A stretch of DNA of 64,000 bases from Algoriphagus boseongensis (GCF_004362805.1 NZ_SNYF01000008.1:310001-374000); one strand, 5' to 3'. Shown: positions 45,705-55,641, counted from the first letter of the stretch. Made by a program: numbers and translations. Notes: a model not told the origin generated them from the letters alone.

Positions 45705-46655
45705 TTAGGAAATTCTCACCAGTGTGGCACCGTAGCCCCACTGGTCTTTCTGAGTGTCCTGAAAGTACTTAATATTTCCTAATTGACTTAATCGCTTGTG
45801 AATTTCTTTTCTAAGTACCCCATTCCCTAAACCATGAATAAAGGTTATTTCGTCCATTCCAGAGGCAATTGCCTGATTTAGATTTTTCTCAAAAATCTCC
45901 AATTGGATTCTCATTTTTTCCGAATTGCTCAATTTTTCCGGATTGGGATGTAGCTCCTCAATATGCAAGTCAATGGATCTGGGAGGTTTTTGGACTGGAG
46001 TAGGTTTTGGTGTGGCCACAATTTCCTGAAGCTCAGAATTGAGACTTCTGATGTCGAGCTCCTTGGTGGTTTGTTCCAAAGCAAACAAATAACCGTTTTT
46101 GCCGAGAATTGGCATTTTACTCAAATGCTTGAAAAATTGGGTTGGCTTCACTTTCAGTTGCTTTTCAAAAGGTGCGATTGCCTTTTCCAATTTATTCTGG
46201 ATAGGGATAAATCGGAGCAAGAATGCAGGCCATTGATCCATCTCTTTGAGCATTCGATCATCGATTTTTTTGGCTTCTCCAGAAGAAAGATTTCCCGCAA
46301 AAAGTGTCCTGGTATTATCCCCATAGACTTCAGAGGCGTGAGCCAAATAGTTTTGCCGACTATCATTGATCAGATAAATACTATGGTTTTGATCATTGAT
46401 CGGAAGAAATGCCAAATAAAGCCCTTGGTCCTTTGGAGCTGAAATAGGCAGAGGAGCTTCTGTTTCTTTTTCGGGATTTGGGTTTTCTCCAAAATAAGAT
46501 TTCTCGGCAGCCGCAATCAAAACCACCTCGGATTTCATGGCAGGAATGACAAATCCGTCCTCTATTTCCACTTCAATCCTCCCTCCAGAAGAAACTTTTC
46601 GGATTATCCCTTCTTCTTTACCGTGTAGGAGTCGGACTCTGTCGCCAATGTTCAT
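45705..46655 (-). CDS. DUF2027 and Smr-domain protein
   Basis: A 316-residue protein. It begins with a small beta domain (MNIGDRVRLLHGKEEGIIRK, IEVEIEDGFVIP) and the DUF2027 region (~70-200). The C-terminal Smr domain has the hallmark IDLHIEELHPN, then FEKNLNQAIASGMDEITFIHG, GNGVLRKEIHKRL and WGYGATLVRI. Smr domains resemble the C-terminus of MutS2 and can act as nucleases on structured DNA or stalled-ribosome mRNA. This combination is typical of Bacteroidota. It starts directly after the photolyase stop, in one operon. Confidence 0.9.
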   Translation of the reverse strand: MNIGDRVRLLHGKEEGIIRKVSSGGRIEVEIEDGFVIPAMKSEVVLIAAAEKSYFGENPNPEKETEAPLPISAPKDQGLYLAFLPINDQNHSIYLINDSRQNYLAHASEVYGDNTRTLFAGNLSSGEAKKIDDRMLKEMDQWPAFLLRFIPIQNKLEKAIAPFEKQLKVKPTQFFKHLSKMPILGKNGYLFALEQTTKELDIRSLNSELQEIVATPKPTPVQKPPRSIDLHIEELHPNPEKLSNSEKMRIQLEIFEKNLNQAIASGMDEITFIHGLGNGVLRKEIHKRLSQLGNIKYFQDTQKDQWGYGATLVRIS

Positions 46656-47951
46656 TTATTCTAATGCTTTTTTGTAAGTATCGATTGCTCTTTGTCGGGC
46701 AAATTTATGATCTACAATGGGTTTTGGATAGGATGAAGTACCGATTTCAGGCACCCATTTTTTGATATACTTGAGGTCTTTGTCAAATTTCTCAGTTTGA
46801 GAGTCTGGGTTAAATACCCTAAAATAAGGTTGGGCATCAGTTCCTGTACCTGCAGCCCATTGCCAACCCCCATTATTAGAGGCAAGTTCAAAGTCGAGTA
46901 ATTTTTTGGCAAAATATCGCTCTCCCCATCTCCAATCAATCAATAAGTGCTTGGTCAAAAATGAAGCTACGATCATCCTTACCCGATTGTGCATATATCC
47001 GGTGGAGTTGAGTTCTCGCATTCCCGCGTCTACGATGGGATAACCGGTTTTACCTTCACACCATGCTTCGAATTCCTGTTCATTATTTCTCCACGGGATT
47101 CTATCGTAGGCTGGCTTGAAAGCTTTATCTATTACTTGTGGATTGAAAGCCAAAATCATCATGTAAAATTCCCTCCAAATCAGCTCATTGAGGAAGGTTT
47201 CATTGAGCTTAAAAGCTTTTAAGGCAAGTTTTCGAATAGAAATCGTTCCGAAACGGAGGTGAATTCCCAATCTGGATGTGCCATCTATTGCAGGGAAGTT
47301 TCTGGTCTTATCGTAATGTCTGATGATTTCCTGATCGGCCAGTTTAGAAGGAATTTCAATTTGGGTTTTCTGAAATCCCAAATCTTCCAAGCTCACCTTA
47401 GGAAGAGCTGAGGTTTGAAATAAATTTTTCCAGTTTGCTTCTTCCAAAGGCTGAATAGAATTCTGCTTGAATTTCTCCAGCCAAGATTTACTAAATGGGG
47501 TAAATACTTTGTAGAATTCCCCGGATCCATTTAGGATTTCTCCGGGCTCAAAAATCATTTGATCTTTAAAAGTTAGGAAAGGGATGTTTTTTGATTTGAG
47601 CAACTTCTCGATTTTCTGGTCTCTTTCCTTTGCATAGGGTTCATAATCCCGATTAGTGTACACGGCCTGAATATCGAATTCTTCTACTAATGCCGAATAG
47701 ACATTCTCAGGTTTGCCATGTCGGATTAGCAGAGAACTGCCTTTTTGCTCCAGTTTTTCCTTAATTCCCAAAAGCTGGTTTAGGATAAACTCAACCCTAG
47801 CATCCTCCTTGTCTTCAAGCTTGTCAAGAATGTGGGAGTCAAAAATGAAAACAGGTAGAATATCTTTTTCTTGTTGTAGGGCATAAAATAAACCAGTGTT
47901 GTCTTCTAAGCGAAGGTCCCTGCGAAACCAGAATAGGGTAATCTTTTTCAT
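46656..47951 (-). CDS. phrB: Deoxyribodipyrimidine photolyase
   Basis: A 431-residue cryptochrome/photolyase protein. The N-terminal alpha/beta domain is ITLFWFRRDLRLEDNTGLFY. The C-terminal FAD domain includes GTSRLGIHLRFGTISIRKL, ELIWREFYMMILAFNPQV, VDAGMRELNSTGYMHNRVRM and ASNNGGWQWAAGTGTDAQPY with its Trp and Asn residues. It repairs cyclobutane pyrimidine dimers using blue light. Length and motifs fit class I CPD photolyases. It is first in an operon with the Smr-domain protein. Confidence 0.93.
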   Translation of the reverse strand: MKKITLFWFRRDLRLEDNTGLFYALQQEKDILPVFIFDSHILDKLEDKEDARVEFILNQLLGIKEKLEQKGSSLLIRHGKPENVYSALVEEFDIQAVYTNRDYEPYAKERDQKIEKLLKSKNIPFLTFKDQMIFEPGEILNGSGEFYKVFTPFSKSWLEKFKQNSIQPLEEANWKNLFQTSALPKVSLEDLGFQKTQIEIPSKLADQEIIRHYDKTRNFPAIDGTSRLGIHLRFGTISIRKLALKAFKLNETFLNELIWREFYMMILAFNPQVIDKAFKPAYDRIPWRNNEQEFEAWCEGKTGYPIVDAGMRELNSTGYMHNRVRMIVASFLTKHLLIDWRWGERYFAKKLLDFELASNNGGWQWAAGTGTDAQPYFRVFNPDSQTEKFDKDLKYIKKWVPEIGTSSYPKPIVDHKFARQRAIDTYKKALE

Positions 47952-47991
47952 TTTCTTTTTTTAAAGGAAAAAGAATTTATCGGGTAATTGT

Positions 47992-50900
47992 TTAAAAATC
48001 TTCTTTTCTAGGAATAGTTTTCTCCTGGATTACTGGGCTTGGATTTTCCTTATTCAAAGGAAGTTTTTCCAGATCTATAGGTTTCCAATTTCCATCCTTT
48101 TGGTAATCCTGGCGAAGAAAATCATCCGTATCGTTGATGGTCATTTTAGCAGCTTTCTTACCCGTTATTTTCTTGAAGAGTTCTGAAAAGGAGTTGAAGG
48201 AAACGTTTTGTGTGACCGAAGCTCCGTAAGTGAGAAGGTTTTGGGAAAGGGAAAGTGAGGTGAATGTATTATAATTGTTTCGATTGAAGACCCTTAATCG
48301 ATAAACCCCATCCTCAGTCAACATATATTCCGCCTGCCAATCTCCGATGATTGAAGCGGCGCTTGCATTTCCCTGATTATCAGTAAATCCTCCATCTCTT
48401 GATACTCTCAATCTGCCATCCAAGAAAGTGTAGGCTACGCTCAACTGGAAATTTTCTAATGTGTTTTGATCCAAGGTTGCCAAGTCGATATTGATTTCCA
48501 GATTCTTATCCATTTGGCTGATGAACGTGTTCAGCTGGGAAGAGAGTAGATTACTTAAACTGGATGAAATGTTGGAAACCCCTGACAATTGGCCTGGAGG
48601 TGAGAACTGCCGGGTCATAATAACGGAAAATACCTGCCGATTCATCTCCTGGTCATCCGAAGCGACTCGGCTCTGAAATGCCGAAATCGTGGTCTGCACA
48701 TCGCCTCCTGAAGGATATTGAGAAAAATCAAAACCAAAAGAGATGTTTGGTGACATGAGTTCTCCATCCAAATTCATAGTCACCTTGAGAGGATAGCGTC
48801 GTCTCATTTGGCTATTTTCCGAACCAGTGGTATTAGTCAAAAGAGGCTGTAGGGAAACATTGTCATCATAGACTGCCCTGATATTCATGATTCCCTCATA
48901 AGGATTTCCAAACCAGGTGATTTGGCTTCCCGCTTCTATGTCAAATTCCTTTTTCACCACATTGTAGAGGGAGAAATTATATTTCCCTTGGGTGATTTCA
49001 TAATTTCCCGATAGTCCGAAATTACCCTGGGTATCAATATTCATGGTTAAAACCCCACGACCTCTTCCCTGAATACTTTCCCCGGTTTTAGGATCAATGA
49101 TGATCTCCACAAAAGCATCCGGGGTCACATCCATTACAAAATTCATTTGGATGTTTTGGATATCCAGACGGTTTACTTCCTCAGCCAAAGCATTGATCCG
49201 TACCGTGTCCTGAATATTGATGATCTGGATAAATTCCTCCTGGAACTGATCGTTGCTGCTTGTCAAAGGAATATAGACTCTGGTATTTGGATCGGAGGTA
49301 ACTCTTGCTGTGATGTCCAGATTATTAGTGCTTCCTCTTACTGAAAGTGTTCCTGTCGCATAGGCAGTCCCAAAGAAGGATTCATTGTCGCTAGCTGTTG
49401 TATTTAATACTTGGAAACCTGTCAATCTGGAATTGATATCCAGATAAATATTGCTAAAACCTTGATGGTTCAGACCACCTGTAAAAGTTGCCCTGTTTCC
49501 ATTGACATCTCTAAAGACGAGATCCCTAAAGCTGATTTGAGTTGGCTGAAAAAGAATACTACCGTCAGCTAAATAGGAGGTATTTAGGTAATTGATATGC
49601 AATTTGGCTTCATTCAGTCTTCCCGAACCGATTACCTCTGGGCTGGATAAACTTCCTCTGATCTGAAGATTTCCCGTGACCGTACCACCTAACTGAGTGA
49701 TGTATTTGGAAAGGAAGGGTTCGAAGATTACCAGGTTGGCGGCGTCCAGCCTAGCCTCCAAGTCCAAGGTGTTGTATTCCAGACCTATGATTCCATTGAT
49801 ATCAATTTTCTTGGAACCAAGGAATTCATTTTCCACTGATAAAATCAGATTGGATTCATCCAAGTCTGCTCGTGCTGCCAGATCTCCAACAGGAAATTGG
49901 TTTATTTCTGTATCCTTGATTGTCAAAACACTTTTAATTTTTGCCTGATTCATCAAGTCCGAAAGCAAAATTGACCCATTGGCTATTCCATCAAACTCAT
50001 AGGGTATGACCGTATTGAGGATATCGATATTTACCTCGCTAATATCAATTTTAAGTATGTCCAATGGATTAGGACTAATCTTTCCACCTATTGCCAAAAA
50101 CTGCTCATCATTGAAGATTTTAAGGTTTTCGATTTGAATCTCACCATTTGAGATGGTGACTTGATTTTGACTGTCAAACTGCCATTCCCGATTTAAAACC
50201 TGAAGCAAGGAGGGGTTAAATTTCAATCTGGTGGAGTTTGCCGAAAATGCCGCTTCCGCATTGATTCTAGCTTTACTCTGTGTGGAATCCTGATCCAAAC
50301 TCAGTTGGATATCTAGGTTGTCCCTATCCCAAATAGCCTCAAACCCAAAATTGGTGAAGTTGAGTTTTTCCTGAACCGACTGTTCCTTAGAATACACATA
50401 AAAAGAGGCCAAAATATCCTCACTGTTTATCAGCTTGGAAGTGTTAAAGTCAATGTTAATTGCTTTTGCAGTATTGCCATTGAAATCAAGCTGGTCAATG
50501 CTGGTAAAAAAGTTGAAAACCGTATTTTCCGGGGTTTGGTAAAATGCCCCTTCCAGAATGGTATTTTCTGAAATCCTCAAATTCGGCTCAAAAAGCTGAA
50601 TAATAGGATTAATGTCCAGCATCTTGACATTTAAGTCTAGGTTGTAGCTTTCGGAGAAAAACTCCTCTAGGTTGGCCACTGGTTGAGGTTCATTTAGAAG
50701 AATAGCCAAGTATTGACTTCCCAGCATTTGCAGGTCCCGAGACATCCGATCCAGGTTAAACTGTCCAGAGGCTGCCGCTACGACATAATCAGAATTGAGA
50801 GAAAGAGTCCGGGTACCACCTGCGAAAAGGGACTGGAAAAATGCGCTGCCAAGTTCCAAGAAACGGTCCTCATAGCCGATTTTCATATCGGTGAGTTTTA

Positions 50901-52596
50901 CAATTCCTTGAATGTCATCCAGCTCAATTCCTTTGGTGTTAATGTCAACCTTTCCTGATATAAAAGCAGGCTTTTCTGTTAAATTGATTTGATCTAAAAA
51001 CACCGTATCTATTGATGCTATCATCTGAACAGAATCGATGGATTCTTTCAGGTTAAAATATCCTTTCAGAGAGGCTTTTAAATTCGGATCATTGATGGTC
51101 AAATTACCTCTGAAAAGGTCCAATCCGTAAGCTGCGTCAGTTCGGATTTGGGTATAGTTGTAGCCATTTATTCCAATTTGACTTATTCTGGCATCAAGGT
51201 CCAGAACTAGATTTTCGATCGAATTACCCTTTAAATTCACTCTTCCTTCAAGAGATAATTTCTGCAAGAGTTCCTTGTTTTCAGCAAGTACTCCCAAATC
51301 CAAATTCTGGATTTTAACATTTGAAACGATTGTAGGAATGTCTTTGACCATGTCATAATTCACCCGACCCGTGAGGTTCCCAATACTGGTTTGAAATTTA
51401 CCATTGGTTGTAAACCTGGAAGGCAAACCGGTAAAATCTGCATCAAATCTGATCAGGTTGAATTTATTGATTTCCTTTTGGATGGAGGTAGGTAAATAAG
51501 GGGAAAGGTCTCTAGAGGAAACCACAGAATTTTTCAGTGAAAGATTAAGGTAGGTCTTTTCAAAATCTGGAAGACCATCTAGGTAGAAAGATCCAAAAAT
51601 TGCAGTTTTTTGGCCTAGCCTGACTAAAAACTCATCTGATTTGATGTCAGAAACAGGTCCTATTACCTCTCCACTGAGGAAGATTTCATCCTCAATTTCT
51701 GGCAATGCTGTAGCGAAGAGTTGCAAGTCTTTCACATAGATTTTGGTCTCTTCCAACCTTGCCGTGATTTTGACCTGATCCATAAATTCGGAATAGCCTT
51801 GAGGTCCTATCAAATCGAGCCGCAAGTAGTTTTTGATATGACTCTTTTCAGTTTTTAAACTGAGATTAGCCAATTCTAAAAATTTCGGATCGTAGGTAAG
51901 ATCAGTTTTAAGTTCTTGGATTTTTAAGCCGGAATTTTTCTCTACACCTGAAAGCATTTTCAGCTTGATTCCAATCTGTGAACCCTCCAATTTGAAATCC
52001 TCAGCGTTCCCCGTCAATTCAATGAATTGAAGGTGACTGTAATCCATTCCTTCGGCTACAGGCGCAACATTGTAATCAATTAGAGAAAATTCCGATTGCC
52101 GAAGTTCAATTTTACTGATGTAGAATTTGGCAGTAGAAGAGGTAGTATCCGATGAACCGAAAAGTTCGCTTAGCTCAGTGGTCCACAGGTTGATATTCAT
52201 CACACTATCCCCCGGATGGGTTAGGAGATTTACTCTCGCTTTTTCCAAGCGCACCTGATCAATGACAGGATCTCCAGGAGGCAATAAAGACAGCAAGGCA
52301 AAGTCTGCGTGGACTTTTTCTGCCCCAATCATCAGACTGTCGTGAGGATCTGTGATTCTTACATTTTCCAATTCAAGAGCATCCCACCAAGTCAGGCGAA
52401 TCTTGCCAATCTCTGTAGTAAATTCTGAATTATCATTGAGGTATCCGGTGACTTTATCGATCAGCCAATTTTGTACAAAGGTGACCTGCAGTAGCAAAGC
52501 CAAGGTCACAATCAATAAAAGGGTAGAAAAGATCACCCATGACAGCACTCGCAGAGCTTTGTGTAAAAAATCCGTAACTTTCGGGCTCTTTTCCAA
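47992..52596 (-). CDS. tamB: Translocation/assembly module TamB (AsmA-like, DUF490)
   Basis: A 1,534-residue protein with an N-terminal membrane anchor (VLSWVIFSTLLLIVTLALLL), a very long beta-helical stretch of repeated short strands, and a C-terminal TamB domain (GRGRGVLTMNIDTQGNFGL, ITQGKYNFSLYNVVKKEFDI, NLLSSQLNTFISQMDKNLEI). TamB spans the periplasm and takes part in outer-membrane protein insertion and lipid transport. The start is uncertain: TTG 52596 shares its position with the divergent tsaD ATG, and GTG 52548 is an alternative. Confidence 0.92.
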   Translation of the reverse strand: MEKSPKVTDFLHKALRVLSWVIFSTLLLIVTLALLLQVTFVQNWLIDKVTGYLNDNSEFTTEIGKIRLTWWDALELENVRITDPHDSLMIGAEKVHADFALLSLLPPGDPVIDQVRLEKARVNLLTHPGDSVMNINLWTTELSELFGSSDTTSSTAKFYISKIELRQSEFSLIDYNVAPVAEGMDYSHLQFIELTGNAEDFKLEGSQIGIKLKMLSGVEKNSGLKIQELKTDLTYDPKFLELANLSLKTEKSHIKNYLRLDLIGPQGYSEFMDQVKITARLEETKIYVKDLQLFATALPEIEDEIFLSGEVIGPVSDIKSDEFLVRLGQKTAIFGSFYLDGLPDFEKTYLNLSLKNSVVSSRDLSPYLPTSIQKEINKFNLIRFDADFTGLPSRFTTNGKFQTSIGNLTGRVNYDMVKDIPTIVSNVKIQNLDLGVLAENKELLQKLSLEGRVNLKGNSIENLVLDLDARISQIGINGYNYTQIRTDAAYGLDLFRGNLTINDPNLKASLKGYFNLKESIDSVQMIASIDTVFLDQINLTEKPAFISGKVDINTKGIELDDIQGIVKLTDMKIGYEDRFLELGSAFFQSLFAGGTRTLSLNSDYVVAAASGQFNLDRMSRDLQMLGSQYLAILLNEPQPVANLEEFFSESYNLDLNVKMLDINPIIQLFEPNLRISENTILEGAFYQTPENTVFNFFTSIDQLDFNGNTAKAINIDFNTSKLINSEDILASFYVYSKEQSVQEKLNFTNFGFEAIWDRDNLDIQLSLDQDSTQSKARINAEAAFSANSTRLKFNPSLLQVLNREWQFDSQNQVTISNGEIQIENLKIFNDEQFLAIGGKISPNPLDILKIDISEVNIDILNTVIPYEFDGIANGSILLSDLMNQAKIKSVLTIKDTEINQFPVGDLAARADLDESNLILSVENEFLGSKKIDINGIIGLEYNTLDLEARLDAANLVIFEPFLSKYITQLGGTVTGNLQIRGSLSSPEVIGSGRLNEAKLHINYLNTSYLADGSILFQPTQISFRDLVFRDVNGNRATFTGGLNHQGFSNIYLDINSRLTGFQVLNTTASDNESFFGTAYATGTLSVRGSTNNLDITARVTSDPNTRVYIPLTSSNDQFQEEFIQIINIQDTVRINALAEEVNRLDIQNIQMNFVMDVTPDAFVEIIIDPKTGESIQGRGRGVLTMNIDTQGNFGLSGNYEITQGKYNFSLYNVVKKEFDIEAGSQITWFGNPYEGIMNIRAVYDDNVSLQPLLTNTTGSENSQMRRRYPLKVTMNLDGELMSPNISFGFDFSQYPSGGDVQTTISAFQSRVASDDQEMNRQVFSVIMTRQFSPPGQLSGVSNISSSLSNLLSSQLNTFISQMDKNLEINIDLATLDQNTLENFQLSVAYTFLDGRLRVSRDGGFTDNQGNASAASIIGDWQAEYMLTEDGVYRLRVFNRNNYNTFTSLSLSQNLLTYGASVTQNVSFNSFSELFKKITGKKAAKMTINDTDDFLRQDYQKDGNWKPIDLEKLPLNKENPSPVIQEKTIPRKEDF

Positions 52597-53609
52597 TGGG
52601 TACCAAAGATATTACTATTCTAGCTATTGAATCCTCGTGTGACGAGACTTCTGCCTCTATTATCTTAAATGGCAAAGTACTTAATAATATTGTGGCCACA
52701 CAATCAGTCCACGAAAAATATGGGGGAGTTGTTCCCGAGTTGGCTTCCCGTGCCCACCAGGAAAATTTAATTCCCGTGATCCATGAAGCCATTTCTACCT
52801 CGGGAATTTCCAAGTCAGATCTTACCGCTGTAGCCTTTACAAGAGGACCTGGATTAATGGGATCCTTACTTGTTGGGGTAAGTTTTGCGAAAGCTTTTGC
52901 TCAATCGCTCAATATTCCTTTGATCGATGTGAATCACATGCAGGCGCATGTTTTGGCACATTTTATAGAAGATCCGAAACCGAAATTCCCTTTTATCTGC
53001 CTGACTGTGAGTGGGGGACATACGCAACTTGTGTTGGTGAAAGATTACCTGCAAATGGAAGTAATCGGCCAAACTCAAGATGATGCGGTGGGTGAAGCTT
53101 TTGATAAGACTGCCAAACTCCTCGGGTTGCCGTATCCGGGAGGTCCCTTAATTGACAAGCATGCTAAGGAAGGAAATCCTAAAGCTTTTGAGTTCCCAAT
53201 CACCCGAATGCCGGGATTGAATTATTCTTTCTCAGGAATCAAGACTGCAGTACTTTATTTTCTTCGGGATAAACTTCAGGAAAACCCGAAATTCATCGAG
53301 GAGAATTTGAATGATCTCTGTGCCAGCATTCAATATTCTTTGATCCAAATGTTATTGATCAAGCTGAAAGAGGCAGTCAAAGAATATAAGGTCAAGGAAA
53401 TCGCCATTGCAGGTGGAGTATCTGCAAATTCAGGTTTGAGAAACACCCTTACCCAATTAGCCAAAGAAAAAGGCTGGAACCTTTACATCCCTAAATTCGA
53501 ATATTGTACAGATAATGCCGCTATGATTGCAATGGCAGCGCATTACAAGTACCTTCAAGGTGAATTTGTCGGTATGGATGTCACACCATTGGCAAAAATG
53601 AAATTCTGA
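52596..53609 (+). CDS. tsaD: tRNA N6-adenosine threonylcarbamoyltransferase TsaD
   Basis: A 337-residue Kae1/YgjD-family protein. Motifs are ILAIESSCDETSASI, PELASRAHQENLIPVI, the iron/zinc-binding HMQAHVLAH, CLTVSGGHTQLVLV, AVGEAFDKTAKLLGLPYPGG and IAIAGGVSANSGLR, ending near YCTDNAAMIAMAAH. It transfers threonylcarbamoyl to A37 of tRNAs, using the product of the Sua5/YrdC enzyme at 28505. SmpB follows after one base. Confidence 0.96.
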   Translation: MGTKDITILAIESSCDETSASIILNGKVLNNIVATQSVHEKYGGVVPELASRAHQENLIPVIHEAISTSGISKSDLTAVAFTRGPGLMGSLLVGVSFAKAFAQSLNIPLIDVNHMQAHVLAHFIEDPKPKFPFICLTVSGGHTQLVLVKDYLQMEVIGQTQDDAVGEAFDKTAKLLGLPYPGGPLIDKHAKEGNPKAFEFPITRMPGLNYSFSGIKTAVLYFLRDKLQENPKFIEENLNDLCASIQYSLIQMLLIKLKEAVKEYKVKEIAIAGGVSANSGLRNTLTQLAKEKGWNLYIPKFEYCTDNAAMIAMAAHYKYLQGEFVGMDVTPLAKMKF

Positions 53610-53610
53610 A

Positions 53611-54081
53611 ATGTCCGCTAAGCCAAATAGATTCGAAAAGTCAGTCAATATCAAGAACAAGAAAGCGAGTTTTGAATTCGAGTTCATTGATACCTATGTG
53701 GCTGGACTGATGCTGAAAGGCACGGAAATCAAGTCCATTCGGGAGGGGAAAGTTTCCTTGACAGAGGCTTATTGTGTTTTTCATCAGGGAGAATTGTACA
53801 TCAGGCAAATGCATATTTCTCCCTACAGTATGGCAGCTAGCTATAACCACGATGCGGTAAGGGAAAGAAAACTCCTGCTGAATAAAAAAGAATTAGAAAA
53901 GCTGGAAACTAAGTCGGCTGAAAAGGGGCTTGCAATCATTCCGGTTCGTATATTTATCAATGACCGAGGCAAAGCCAAAATGGAAATTGCCTTGGCCAAA
54001 GGAAAAAAACTCCACGATAAAAGACAGGACCTGAAGGAAAAAGATGCAAAAAGGGAGCTCCAAAGAATGGCCTTTGATTGA
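53611..54081 (+). CDS. smpB: SsrA-binding protein SmpB
   Basis: A 156-residue SmpB: KASFEFEFIDTYVAGLMLKG, GTEIKSIREGKVSLTEAYC, ELYIRQMHISPY and the basic C-terminal tail KKLHDKRQDLKEKDAKRELQ that enters the ribosome. With tmRNA it rescues stalled ribosomes. No tmRNA gene is in the window. It is in an operon with tsaD, and the next gene begins inside its 3' end. Confidence 0.96.
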   Translation: MSAKPNRFEKSVNIKNKKASFEFEFIDTYVAGLMLKGTEIKSIREGKVSLTEAYCVFHQGELYIRQMHISPYSMAASYNHDAVRERKLLLNKKELEKLETKSAEKGLAIIPVRIFINDRGKAKMEIALAKGKKLHDKRQDLKEKDAKRELQRMAFD

Positions 54082-54841
54082 TGCTTATGGGATTTGTCGG
54101 CAGACAATTTTACCAGTTTATCGGCAACCCACTTTTGATTCTGCGCTAGTTACTCAATTACTTTTTGGCGAATGCTACCAAATAGTCGGACTGACTTCTG
54201 ATCGGGAATGGTTCAGGGTTTATCATGAGGATACCGGAATAGGGGGATGGGTTTGGGCTAAACTCATCAAAGAAATTACAGGAGAAGAATATCAGAAATT
54301 TTCCAATCAGGATTTTCAGGTCGTAACCAGTCCGATTGCTGCAATCGAATATTTAGGGACAAACCTTTATTTACTTCCCGGTAGCCGACTTCATTTTTCT
54401 GAAGTAGAATTATTCAATTGGCAGGATCATATTGGGTTTACCGGAAATTATCGTCCCCATGCCTTGAAAGCAAGTCGGGAGGAGTTTCTGGAAATAGCAC
54501 TCCGCTATTTAAATGCACCATTTCAAGCCGGGGGGAGAAGTATTTTTGGCTTGGATGAAGAATTGGGATTTGCACTGATTTATGGAATTGCTGGCTACTC
54601 TTGGATTTCTGGAAAAATTCCTGGGAAAAGTGTGGAGCCAGAGCAGGTAGTTCCGGGAGATCTTTTTATTTTCAGAGACTTAGAAAAAAAGGAATCCCAT
54701 TTTGGAATTTTTATTGGAGCCGAAGAAATCCTCTGGATGGACAATAAAATGAAAGTTTCTGATCTGGATGAATGGGAAGACTTTCTGAGAAACAATTCAA
54801 ACGAACAGGTGGTTTTCGATGCAAGATCTATTTTAGGATAA
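54044..54841 (+). CDS. SH3-NlpC/P60-like protein with catalytic cysteine missing
   Basis: The ATG at 54044 overlaps smpB by 38 bp; TTG 54076 is an alternative start. Residues ~10-75 form a bacterial SH3-type domain (GICRQTILPVYRQPTFDS, WFRVYHEDTGIGGWVWAKL). The C-terminal ~130 residues have an NlpC/P60 frame: FLEIALRYLNAPFQAGGRS, EQVVPGDLFIFRDLEKKES and HFGIFIGAEEILW with the expected His. Where the family has G-x-D-C-S-G-F, the sequence is FGLDEELGF, so the nucleophilic Cys is absent. There is no clear signal peptide. It is probably a non-catalytic peptidoglycan-binding or structural homologue. Confidence 0.75.
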   Translation: MQKGSSKEWPLIDAYGICRQTILPVYRQPTFDSALVTQLLFGECYQIVGLTSDREWFRVYHEDTGIGGWVWAKLIKEITGEEYQKFSNQDFQVVTSPIAAIEYLGTNLYLLPGSRLHFSEVELFNWQDHIGFTGNYRPHALKASREEFLEIALRYLNAPFQAGGRSIFGLDEELGFALIYGIAGYSWISGKIPGKSVEPEQVVPGDLFIFRDLEKKESHFGIFIGAEEILWMDNKMKVSDLDEWEDFLRNNSNEQVVFDARSILG

Positions 54842-54845
54842 GGGA

Positions 54846-55364
54846 ATGGAAAAGAGAGTTTTGGTACTGAATTTAGATCATTCGCCAGTAGCTGTGGTTA
54901 GTCCTCAGAAAGCTATTGTTTTGGTTTTGCTAGAAAAAGCAAACGTGCTTTCCACTTATGATTTATTGGAAATCCGAACTGTCAGCAGAAGTTTTGAATA
55001 TCCTGCCGTAATCAGACTCACGCATTATAAAAATATCCCTTATCGAGGAGTCTTGCTGAATCGAATGAATCTCTTTCGTAGGGATAAAGGAGAATGCCAG
55101 TATTGTGGAAGCAAAAGACATTTGACTATTGATCATATTGTCCCAAGGTCTAAAGGAGGCAAAACCACGTGGACTAACCTCATCACAGCCTGCAATCGCT
55201 GCAATGTCAATAAAGGTGACAAGACTCCGGAGCAAGCAGGCTTGGTGTTGAGATCAGAGCCTTTCAAACCCTCACTTTCTCACTTTTTAGCCGAATATGC
55301 GGAGCGGAGAGCGGAAGAATGGCTACCCTACTTAGCTTCAAGAACAATTAATTCCGAGGTTTAG
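54846..55364 (+). CDS. HNH endonuclease family protein
   Basis: A 172-residue protein common in Bacteroidota and related groups. The N-terminus is RVLVLNLDHSPVAVVSPQKA. The HNH core is ECQYCGSKRHLTIDHIVPRS, then TTWTNLITACNRCNVNKGD, with the CxxC...CxxC zinc pair and the catalytic DH. It is often found near housekeeping genes, and its physiological role is unclear. It starts 4 bp after the preceding stop and ends by overlapping a convergent small gene. Confidence 0.88.
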   Translation: MEKRVLVLNLDHSPVAVVSPQKAIVLVLLEKANVLSTYDLLEIRTVSRSFEYPAVIRLTHYKNIPYRGVLLNRMNLFRRDKGECQYCGSKRHLTIDHIVPRSKGGKTTWTNLITACNRCNVNKGDKTPEQAGLVLRSEPFKPSLSHFLAEYAERRAEEWLPYLASRTINSEV

Positions 55365-55588
55365 GCTTTTGACAAGAGAAGCTGGAATTCCAAAGGGCTG
55401 CAAGGTTGGAATTCATCTTCTTTAAGGTCATCAAAAATTTCCTCGTCGGCTTCGATTTCTGTTTTCTCAATCTTTCCATCAGGATGAACAATAAGTTCAA
55501 TCCCAGTCCAATCCCCTGGGTTGACCATAACCAAAACCTGATAATCTTCAAAAATCCGCTTGAAATACTGAGAAATTGCCTTTGCCAT
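55361..55588 (-). CDS. Small acidic conserved hypothetical protein
   Basis: A 75-residue protein starting at ATG 55588 (MAKAISQYFKRIFEDYQVLV). It is acidic with a short beta hairpin (VNPGDWTGIELIVHPDGKIE) and ends PLEFQLLLSKA. It overlaps the convergent HNH gene by 4 bp and lies divergent to the trp leader promoter. No family name is recognised. Confidence 0.65.
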   Translation of the reverse strand: MAKAISQYFKRIFEDYQVLVMVNPGDWTGIELIVHPDGKIEKTEIEADEEIFDDLKEDEFQPCSPLEFQLLLSKA

Positions 55589-55641
55589 TGATGTCAACTT
55601 AATTTTTTTTCAAAAATAACCCGAAATAATTAGAATGAGAT

